Origin: JBFGWM01 sp041588495
GTDB taxonomy: Bacteria > Pseudomonadota > Gammaproteobacteria > Pseudomonadales > JBFGWM01
DNA length: 7,118 nucleotides
Reading direction: 5' to 3'
NCBI GenBank assembly: GCA_041588495.1
Contig: JBFGWM010000149.1
Location: forward strand, 1 to 7,118
The position numbers and the translations under genes are program-made. Below are positions 1 through 5,225 of this stretch, piece by piece (within the stretch, counting starts at the first letter, position 1; each line of letters begins with the position of its first letter). The notes under the pieces were generated by a model that saw only the letters and a list, made by a program, of their open reading frames with translations, had not been told where the DNA came from and searched no databases.

Positions 1-161
1 CGGGCCGGCTCGACCTCTTCGCCCTGGCCGATATCGGCGGTGAACGTCACGACCTCGCAGTCGTACGCGGTCTGCAGCCACCTGACGATGACCGATGTGT
101 CGAGCCCACCCGAATAGGCGAGCACGACCTTGCGGATCTGCGCTCCTGCAGTTGCTGTCAC
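1..161 (-). CDS. argG: Argininosuccinate synthase, N-terminal fragment (runs off left edge)
   Basis: ArgG joins citrulline and aspartate, using ATP, to make argininosuccinate, the penultimate step of arginine synthesis in the cytoplasm. Only the first 53 codons are inside the window. They hold the two hallmark N-terminal motifs: the nucleotide-binding PP-loop AYSGGLDTS at residues 15-23 and TADIGQG at 41-47. The start is taken as GTG at 159-161 because a purine-rich CAGGGGG lies 10 nt upstream and the conserved RKVVLAYSGG block begins about ten residues in, as is usual for the family. A second in-frame GTG at 198-200 would add 13 unconserved residues, and a TAA just upstream of it closes the frame. 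The gene lies 100 bp downstream of motY on the same strand, so it may be co-transcribed or have its own promoter in that gap. Identity is secure; the start is less so. Confidence 0.95.
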   Translation of the reverse strand, partial: MTATAGAQIRKVVLAYSGGLDTSVIVRWLQTAYDCEVVTFTADIGQGEEVEPA

Positions 162-171
162 GGTCGCTATG

Positions 172-178
172 CCCCCTG
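172..178 (-). promoter_or_regulatory. Probable ribosome binding site of argG
   Basis: On the minus strand this reads CAGGGGG, ending 10 nt before the GTG at 159-161. It is the only purine-rich Shine-Dalgarno-like stretch close to either candidate start, and it favours the shorter protein. The spacing is slightly long. Confidence 0.45.
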
Positions 179-201
179 CGCCAATGCGAAAAAGGGGCAC
201 A

Positions 202-225
202 TTTTATCCTCATGCGGGCATAAAA
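202..225. promoter_or_regulatory. AT-rich dyad in the motY-argG gap, possible argG control site
   Basis: A perfect 6-bp inverted repeat, TTTTAT at 202-207 and ATAAAA at 220-225, flanks a 12-bp centre. A smaller dyad, ATGC-GG-GCAT at 212-221, overlaps its right arm. It is an AT-rich island in GC-rich surroundings, 41-64 bp upstream of the argG GTG. On the minus strand TAAAAT at 201-206 could serve as a -10 element, but I see no good -35. It does not match the ArgR box I know. An operator, a promoter element or chance are all possible. Confidence 0.25.
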
Positions 226-261
226 CCTACACGAGAGCCGAACGGGAAGGTAAGCGGCGGC

Positions 262-1203
262 TCAGGGCTCCTCGCTCAGGCGGACCCCGGAATCCTCTTC
301 CAGCGTACTGCCTCTGGCGACGCGGGCAGCGGGGTCTTCGCGCTCCAGGCGAACCGTGACACGCCGATTGCGGTCACGGCCGGCCTTTTTCCGGTTGTCG
401 GCGACCGGGAACCGTTCGCCGTGGTAACGGGTGGTGATCATCTCCTCGGAAACGCCCATGTCGAGCAGGTATGCGGTCACCACGTAGGCACGCTGCTTGG
501 ACAGTTTGCGGTTGAAAATTCGCCGGCCATAACTGTCCGAGTGCCCGTCAACGTAGATTTGCGCCACCGTCGGATCGGCCTTGAGGTAGCGCACGATCAG
601 GTCGAGGCGCTCGCGATTGGCGGCGGAAAGACGCCATTTCTCGCTGGAATACAGCAGCACGGACCGCGAGATCTGCTCGAAATTGACGGGCAGCAGTTGC
701 GCCATGCAGGCCATGTAGTCACGGTAAACGGACTGGAAATTCACCGCCGACACCGCCACCCGCACTTCCTCCGCACCCTTGTACCAGGCGGTCCGGGTAA
801 ACGTCGGCGAGTTGCCGCGCCGCAATTCCTCGAGGATGCGCGCCGCGAGATCGGAATCCAGCACGATGGGCTTGACGCCCGCACGCACCGGAACCTTACC
901 CAACCCGACGCGTTCGGAGTGCGGTTTCCAGGCGGGAGGCTCGACACTGATACGGGCCTCGCCCTGCTGCATGGGGTTCTGCCATGCATCCAGGTGGAAG
1001 GCCAGGGGCTCACCCGCACGCTGGGTGAACACCGCCTTGCCGAACACCGGGATCGGGTGGCTCATGCGGCATTCCAGCAGGGAGGGCGCCACCTCCCAGC
1101 GGGAGTCGTCGACCGCCGCGCCGAACACCGATGCCCCCGCCGGGAGGACGGGCAACGCGGCGCAAAGGGCGGCGACAATGATGAGACGGGTCGTTACGGA
1201 CAC
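262..1203 (-). CDS. motY: MotY-like flagellar motor T-ring protein with OmpA-type peptidoglycan-binding domain
   Basis: MotY is a periplasmic protein of the T ring beneath the flagellar basal body; in Vibrio and Pseudomonas it helps anchor stator units. The product has 313 residues. A signal peptide covers about residues 1-24 (hydrophobic 7-20, likely cut after AGA) with no lipobox. The MotY N-terminal domain spans about 30-180, including LLECRMSHPIPVFGKAVF at 42-59. C45 and C166 fit the disulfide pair described for Vibrio MotY, with nearly the same spacing. The OmpA-like domain spans about 183-288: GHSDSYG at 220-226, N231, LSKQRA at 234-239 and RNRRV at 278-282. The GTG start is chosen because AAGGA lies 7 nt upstream and the signal peptide begins directly after it. 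An in-frame ATG at 1270-1272 lies upstream of the likely promoter, so it is not used. A plain OmpA-family protein is the alternative, but the N-terminal half argues for MotY. Confidence 0.88.
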   Translation of the reverse strand: MSVTTRLIIVAALCAALPVLPAGASVFGAAVDDSRWEVAPSLLECRMSHPIPVFGKAVFTQRAGEPLAFHLDAWQNPMQQGEARISVEPPAWKPHSERVGLGKVPVRAGVKPIVLDSDLAARILEELRRGNSPTFTRTAWYKGAEEVRVAVSAVNFQSVYRDYMACMAQLLPVNFEQISRSVLLYSSEKWRLSAANRERLDLIVRYLKADPTVAQIYVDGHSDSYGRRIFNRKLSKQRAYVVTAYLLDMGVSEEMITTRYHGERFPVADNRKKAGRDRNRRVTVRLEREDPAARVARGSTLEEDSGVRLSEEP

Positions 1204-1210
1204 GTCAAAA

Positions 1211-1215
1211 TCCTT
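1211..1215 (-). promoter_or_regulatory. Ribosome binding site of motY
   Basis: The minus strand reads AAGGA here, within AAAAAGGA, with 7 nt to the GTG at 1201-1203. It decides the start: the alternative in-frame ATG at 1270-1272 would add 23 residues, rich in Lys and Arg, ahead of the signal peptide. Confidence 0.7.
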
Positions 1216-1241
1216 TTTGATGGTATCCTTGATTACCTGAT

Positions 1242-1268
1242 GGATCGGCCGTGACCGGCGTTTCTTTA
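1242..1268 (-). promoter_or_regulatory. Sigma-28 (FliA) type promoter driving motY
   Basis: On the minus strand the sequence is TAAAGAAA, exactly 11 bp, then GCCGATCC. The enterobacterial FliA consensus is TAAAGTTT-N11-GCCGATAA, so the TAAAG core, the GCCGAT core and the spacing all match. Transcription would start near 1235, giving a leader of about 30 nt that contains the AAGGA ribosome site before the GTG at 1203. Vibrio motX and motY are likewise reported with sigma-28-type promoters. The match is seen in sequence; its use is inferred. Confidence 0.75.
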
Positions 1269-1320
1269 GCATTCCGGCACTCCCTTGAGTCTCTATCCTG
1301 GCCAGCGAACCTCTTAGCCG

Positions 1321-2355
1321 ATGAGCGAAACCCTGACCCTGCAGCGCCCCGATGACTGGCACGTACACCTGCGTGATGACGATGCCCTGGCAGTCACGGT
1401 GCCCGCCACCGCGCGGCAGTTCGCCCGGGCCATCGTGATGCCCAACCTGGTGCCGCCGGTCACCACCACCGCGCAGGCCCTGGCCTACCGGGAGCGCATC
1501 ATGGCGGAGGTTCCGGATGATTGCGGCTTCAAGCCCCTGATGACCCTCTATCTCACTGACGATACCCCGCCCGAGGAACTGGTGAAAGCGCGCGACTCCG
1601 GCGTGGTCCACGGCGTGAAGCTGTACCCGGCGGGCGCCACCACCAACTCGGCCTCGGGAGTCACCGACCTCCGCCGGGTCGAAGCGACCCTGGATGCCAT
1701 GCAGGAACTCGACATCCCGCTGCTCATCCACGGCGAGGTGACCGATCCCGAAATCGACATCTTCGACCGCGAGAAGGTATTCATCGAACGCCACCTGGCG
1801 CCACTGGTGGAGAATTTTCCTGGCCTGCGCGTGGTTCTCGAGCACATCACCACCCGCGACGCGGTCGAGTTCGTCACCGGCGCACCGGAGACCGTGGCTG
1901 CGACCGTCACCGCCCACCACCTGAAGTACGAGCGCAACGCCATGCTCGCCGGCGGCATCCGGCCACATTTCTACTGCCTGCCGATCCTCAAGCGGGGCAG
2001 CCACCGCGAGGCGCTCATCGCCGTCGCGACCAGCGGCAATCCGCGCTTTTTCCTGGGCACCGATTCGGCGCCCCACGCGGTTGCGCGCAAGGAAGCCGCG
2101 TGCGGCTGCGCCGGTTGCTATACCGCGCCGCTGGCGATGCCGCTCTACGCGGAGGTGTTCGAAGCCGCCGGCCACCTGGATCGCCTGGAGGCCTTCGCCA
2201 GCCACTTCGGCCCGGACTTCTACCGCCTGCCACGCAACTCCGGGACGCTCACCCTGGAGCGCAAACCAACCACGGTTCCCCGCAGCATTCCCTACTGCGG
2301 CGGCGAACTGGCGCCCCTCGCCGCGGGCGAGACCATCGCCTGGACCGTGGCATGA
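1321..2355 (+). CDS. pyrC: Dihydroorotase (PyrC, class II)
   Basis: This enzyme cyclises N-carbamoyl-aspartate to dihydroorotate, the third step of pyrimidine synthesis. The 344-residue product is close to E. coli PyrC (348). All key residues are present at a constant offset of two from E. coli: metal ligands H14 and H16 in DWHVHLRD, substrate residues R18 and N42 (VMPN), the carbamylated lysine K100 in GVKLYPAGATTNS, metal ligands H137 and H175, and catalytic D248 with H252 in LGTDSAPH. It should therefore be active and bind two metals. ATG at 1321 is the only reasonable start because an in-frame TAG sits at 1315-1317; the ribosome site is poor. A weak promoter (TTCCGG at 1272-1277, 16 bp, TATCCT at 1294-1299) may read into it, almost back to back with the motY promoter. 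It overlaps rnt by four bases. Confidence 0.97.
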   Translation: MSETLTLQRPDDWHVHLRDDDALAVTVPATARQFARAIVMPNLVPPVTTTAQALAYRERIMAEVPDDCGFKPLMTLYLTDDTPPEELVKARDSGVVHGVKLYPAGATTNSASGVTDLRRVEATLDAMQELDIPLLIHGEVTDPEIDIFDREKVFIERHLAPLVENFPGLRVVLEHITTRDAVEFVTGAPETVAATVTAHHLKYERNAMLAGGIRPHFYCLPILKRGSHREALIAVATSGNPRFFLGTDSAPHAVARKEAACGCAGCYTAPLAMPLYAEVFEAAGHLDRLEAFASHFGPDFYRLPRNSGTLTLERKPTTVPRSIPYCGGELAPLAAGETIAWTVA

Positions 2356-3017
2356 ATATCGACGAAACGATCAATTCCGGGGACCCGCAGTCGGCCGGTG
2401 GAATCGCCGGTCGTTTCCGCGGTTTCCTGCCGGTGGTCATCGACGTCGAGACCGGGGGCTTCGATGCGCGCCGCCATGCGCTGCTGGAAATCGCCGCGGT
2501 CCCCGTGCGCATGAATGACGTCGGCGAGCTCTACATGGGCGAAACCTGGCACGCCCACGTGGAACCCTTTCCAGGCGCGGTGATGGACGAGGCCGCCCTT
2601 GAATTCAACCAGATCGTTCCCGACCACCCGTTTCGGTTCGCCAAGCCGGAAGAGGCGATGATCGAGGAACTGTTCCAGGAGGTGCGTCGGGAGTGCAAGG
2701 CCGCGAACTGCACGCGGGCAATCCTCGTCGGGCACAACGCCAGCTTCGACCTCGGCTTCCTCAACGCGGTGATCAAGCGCTGCCGGGCGAAACGCAGCCC
2801 GTTCCACCAGTTTTCCTGTTTCGACACCGTGTCTCTCGCCGGCCTTGCCTACGGCCAGACGGTTCTGGCCCGGGCCTGCGACGCCGCCGGGCTCGGTTTC
2901 GACCAGAAGGAAGCACACTCCGCGCGCTACGATGCGGAGAAGACCGCGGAACTGTTCTGCGCGATCGTGAACCGCTGGCGCCAGTTCGAGTTGCTGGTGC
3001 CGGAATCCGCAGACTGA
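2352..3017 (+). CDS. rnt: Ribonuclease T, DEDDh 3'-5' exoribonuclease
   Basis: RNase T trims the 3' ends of tRNA (including end turnover of the CCA tail), 5S and 23S rRNA and other small RNAs, acting as a dimer. The product is 221 residues against 215 in E. coli. The DEDDh active site is complete: D31 and E33 in VIDVETGGF, D133 in GHNASFDLGF, and H189 and D194 in AHSARYDAEKTAELF. Each lies eight residues beyond its E. coli counterpart (D23, E25, D125, H181, D186), so the extra length is all at the N-terminus. GHNASFD together with AHSARYDAEKT distinguishes it from the DnaQ epsilon subunit and oligoribonuclease. The ATG shares ATGA at 2352-2355 with the pyrC stop, and I see no strong ribosome site, so it is probably made by translational coupling from the pyrC transcript. 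Confidence 0.96.
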   Translation: MNIDETINSGDPQSAGGIAGRFRGFLPVVIDVETGGFDARRHALLEIAAVPVRMNDVGELYMGETWHAHVEPFPGAVMDEAALEFNQIVPDHPFRFAKPEEAMIEELFQEVRRECKAANCTRAILVGHNASFDLGFLNAVIKRCRAKRSPFHQFSCFDTVSLAGLAYGQTVLARACDAAGLGFDQKEAHSARYDAEKTAELFCAIVNRWRQFELLVPESAD

Positions 3018-3216
3018 TTCCCCGGACCACCGGTTCCCACGGGGCGTGGCAGCGTGCCGCGTCACCGCGCAGACCGCCAGCCCGGCTCGTCGTGACCGCG
3101 CATGGCTTCCGCCGGAGACCCGGCTCTCGAAATTTTCCCGCCGGCCATCCACACTGTTCAGTAATGAACCCACTCTCGCACCTGACCATCAGAATCGACC
3201 GCGGCCTGGCAACCCC

Positions 3217-4395
3217 ATGAACGCGCAGGAACTGGTCAATGAATTCCGCACCTTCTTCGAGGCCCACCCGGACCTCGGACGCATGCATTCCGACCTCAAC
3301 GTGGAACGCTTGCTGATTGCCAAGTGCAACACGGTGGACGCCATTCCCGGCATGCTGGAGCAGTTGGCGCGACTACGCGAGGAACGCCGGTCCGTTTTCC
3401 AGGATGCACTGTTCTGTGCCTGGTTCGGCCTCACCATGTCGCGACGCCTGCCGGGTGACGCCAGCCTGCAGAAAGTGGTATTCCAGGCCGCCCTGATGCA
3501 GGACATCGGGTTACTCAATATCAGCGAGGAGGTCCTCGAAAACCGCAATCGGAACGCGGCCAACCGCACCGTCTACGAGCGCCACCCGGCCGTCGCCGAC
3601 CTGTCCCTGAGACAGATCAAGCAGATTTCCCCCAAGGTGCGCGACGGCGTGCGGGAACATCACGAAACACTGGATGGCACGGGCTATCCGGGCGGGCTGG
3701 TGGGCGACCAGATTTCTCCGGTTGGACGTATCCTCGGCGTTTGCAACGAGCTGTGCGGGTTCCGGCTGCATAATTTTTCCGGCAAGCCTGCGACCCTGGC
3801 GAACTGCCTGCCCCTGTGCCGCCTCAACTACAGCCAGAATTACAGCCGCGAATGCACCCTTGCACTGGACCTGATCCGCGACAGCGGGGCTCAGGCAAAA
3901 CGCCTGCTCAATGACGACAAGGTACCGGTTTACATTGAACAGATGCTGGCGGTCGCCGAAGTGATGGGCAACTGGCTGGGGCTGATCCGGACCTGCACAC
4001 CGCTGCTGGGCAAGACCCAACTCAGCAGGATGACGCTCCGCACCCGCCTGCTGGCGACGCGCCTGATCCTCAATACCGAGTCATCAGGGGCCCTCGCCGA
4101 ACCCATGCTGCGCTGGGCCGAGTTCGTTCACGACCAGCGGGCCACGGAGGGATACGCGGAGATGGAGGAACTGGGCGCGATGCTCGACGAACTGCGCACC
4201 CAGTACAACCGCTTCCGGCTTTACCTGCAGGGCCACGTGGGCGAGCAGGAAGCCGGGAACGAGGAAGTCGAAAAGTTACGCGAGATCGTCGAGGAGATGT
4301 CTGAACTCAACAACCGCCTGCCCGACAGCGAGGCGCCCCCCGACGCGGGCAAAGACGACGGGGACGAAATTCTCCTGGAAATCGACCTCGACTGA
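3217..4395 (+). CDS. Degenerate HD-GYP domain protein, possible cyclic-di-GMP effector
   Basis: HD-GYP proteins normally hydrolyse cyclic-di-GMP. This 392-residue protein has a recognisable but altered domain at about residues 60-185. H123 (RHPAVAD), H148-H149-E150 and DGTGYPGGL at 153-161 are kept. The signature HD pair is Q95-D96 (ALMQDIG), the lysine usually following it is L99, the first His expected near residue 63 is absent, and the late Asp ligand is N177. Catalysis therefore looks lost, while the GYP loop may still bind nucleotide. I do not recognise residues 190-310; about 311-367 is helical and charged, perhaps coiled coil, and the tail is very acidic. No receiver, GGDEF, signal peptide or membrane segment is seen, so it should be cytoplasmic. 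ATG 3217 begins the first domain-like sequence; a GTG at 3046 would add 57 Arg/Pro-rich residues of no family character. The ribosome site is weak. It lies 199 bp after rnt, so it may be separately transcribed. Confidence 0.8.
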   Translation: MNAQELVNEFRTFFEAHPDLGRMHSDLNVERLLIAKCNTVDAIPGMLEQLARLREERRSVFQDALFCAWFGLTMSRRLPGDASLQKVVFQAALMQDIGLLNISEEVLENRNRNAANRTVYERHPAVADLSLRQIKQISPKVRDGVREHHETLDGTGYPGGLVGDQISPVGRILGVCNELCGFRLHNFSGKPATLANCLPLCRLNYSQNYSRECTLALDLIRDSGAQAKRLLNDDKVPVYIEQMLAVAEVMGNWLGLIRTCTPLLGKTQLSRMTLRTRLLATRLILNTESSGALAEPMLRWAEFVHDQRATEGYAEMEELGAMLDELRTQYNRFRLYLQGHVGEQEAGNEEVEKLREIVEEMSELNNRLPDSEAPPDAGKDDGDEILLEIDLD

Positions 4396-4400
4396 AGACC

Positions 4401-4419
4401 CGCCGGTTGTTACCCGGCG
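4401..4419. terminator. Small hairpin between convergent genes, possible two-way terminator
   Basis: CGCCGG at 4401-4406 pairs with CCGGCG at 4414-4419 around a 7-nt loop; with one bulged C the stem extends into GGT/ACC around a tetraloop. It occupies most of the 30-bp gap between the stops of the HD-GYP gene and adk, where a shared terminator is expected. There is no clear T-run on either side, so intrinsic termination is uncertain. Confidence 0.35.
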
Positions 4420-4425
4420 ATGCGA

Positions 4426-5097
4426 TCAGTTTCGGTTCTGCGCGCCTTCGAGGACTTCCAGCACCTTGGTGCAGATCGCCTCGACGCTGCCCTTGCCCTC
4501 GACCCGCAGGCACTGGGGCGCCATGTCGTCACCCGACGCACTCCAGTTCTCGTAGTAGTCAACCAGCGGCTCGGTCTGATCGTGATAGACGCTGAGGCGG
4601 TTGCGGACCGTCGCCTCCTGGTCGTCCTCGCGCTGAACCAGGGGCTCACCGGTCTCGTCGTCGATGCCCTCGACCTTCGGCGGGTTGTACTGGGTGTGGT
4701 AAATACGCCCGGATCCCGGATGCACGCGGCGGCCGCCCAGGCGCTGCACGATCTCCTCGTCATCCACGGCGATCTCCAGGACCGCGTCAATGCGGACCCC
4801 GGCATTCTTCATGGCCTCGGCCTGGGGAATGGTGCGCGGGAACCCGTCGAACAGGAATCCCTTGGCGCAATCCGGCTCCACGATGCGTTCCTTCACCAGC
4901 TGGATGATGATGTCGTCGGAAACCAGGCCACCCGAATCCATGACTGCCTGGACCTGCTGGCCCAGGGGGCTGCCCTCCTGGACGGCGGAACGCAGCATGT
5001 CACCCGTGGAAATCTGGGGAATCCCGTAATGCTCGGTGATGAATTTTGCCTGCGTGCCCTTTCCGGCGCCGGGTGCGCCAAGCAGAATCACTCGCAT
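4426..5097 (-). CDS. adk: Adenylate kinase, long form
   Basis: Adk interconverts ATP plus AMP and two ADP in the cytoplasm, setting the adenylate balance and the first phosphorylation of AMP. The 223-residue product is nine longer than E. coli Adk (214). It has the P-loop GAPGAGKGT at 7-15, AMP-site residues around ISTGDMLR at 29-36, DGFPRT at 84-89 and a full LID domain at about 122-160 (GRRVHPGSGRIYH, then NPPKVEGIDDETGEPL). The LID has none of the four cysteines that bind zinc in Gram-positive enzymes, which fits a proteobacterium. ATG at 5095-5097 follows AAGGAG by 9 nt and sits directly before the conserved RVILLGAPG, so the start is secure. It is 128 bp downstream of ppc on the same strand and converges with the HD-GYP gene. 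A candidate promoter lies in the ppc-adk gap. Confidence 0.98.
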   Translation of the reverse strand: MRVILLGAPGAGKGTQAKFITEHYGIPQISTGDMLRSAVQEGSPLGQQVQAVMDSGGLVSDDIIIQLVKERIVEPDCAKGFLFDGFPRTIPQAEAMKNAGVRIDAVLEIAVDDEEIVQRLGGRRVHPGSGRIYHTQYNPPKVEGIDDETGEPLVQREDDQEATVRNRLSVYHDQTEPLVDYYENWSASGDDMAPQCLRVEGKGSVEAICTKVLEVLEGAQNRN

Positions 5098-5106
5098 AAC
5101 GGTTCG

Positions 5107-5112
5107 CTCCTT
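5107..5112 (-). promoter_or_regulatory. Ribosome binding site of adk
   Basis: The minus strand reads AAGGAG, a near-ideal Shine-Dalgarno, 9 nt before the ATG at 5095-5097. It is the strongest ribosome site in the window, as expected for a highly expressed housekeeping enzyme. Confidence 0.85.
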
Positions 5113-5143
5113 GGTCTGGAATCGGGGCCGGCCGGAGAGGGGA

Positions 5144-5149
5144 AGTATA
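5144..5149 (-). promoter_or_regulatory. Candidate -10 element of an adk promoter
   Basis: The minus strand reads TATACT, five of six to TATAAT, in an otherwise GC-rich gap 47 bp before the adk ATG. Only a poor -35 (TTCCGG or TTTCCG) lies 18-19 bp upstream. It would give adk its own transcript with a leader of roughly 40 nt, in addition to any read-through from ppc. Confidence 0.4.
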
Positions 5150-5225
5150 GCCCACGGCCCGTAGTGCCCGGAAAACCGGCAACCATACACAGCCCGGGGG
5201 GGCCAGGCAAGAGTTGCGCCCCGCG

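Noticed and set aside
130..1254. Long plus-strand open frame (374 codons) across argG and motY
   Set aside because: It lies opposite motY, whose protein has clear family motifs. Its translation shows no domain and has the His/Arg/Gly-rich makeup typical of antisense frames in GC-rich DNA.
1204..2205. Upstream extension of the motY frame through the pyrC region, giving up to 647 residues
   Set aside because: The added part is antisense to intact pyrC, would begin far upstream of the sigma-28 promoter and would bury the signal peptide internally. GTG 1203 explains the protein.
3037..3058. Short inverted repeats after rnt (CCACG/CGTGG, then GGCA/TGCC) as an rnt terminator
   Set aside because: The stems are only 4-5 bp and no T-run follows, so this is no more than expected in GC-rich sequence.
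3046..3062. Possible sigma-54 promoter (TGGCAGC with a GC doublet) upstream of the HD-GYP gene
   Set aside because: The -24 part is partial and the -12 part does not match TTGC; no enhancer-like repeat was seen.
2292..3173. Minus-strand open frame of 293 codons opposite rnt
   Set aside because: It is antisense to rnt, whose active-site residues are all present, and has no recognisable domain.
5163..5180. CCGG-AAAA-CCGG hairpin as a ppc terminator
   Set aside because: The stem is only 4 bp with a mismatch or bulge beyond it and has no T-tail, so it is too weak to list as a feature.
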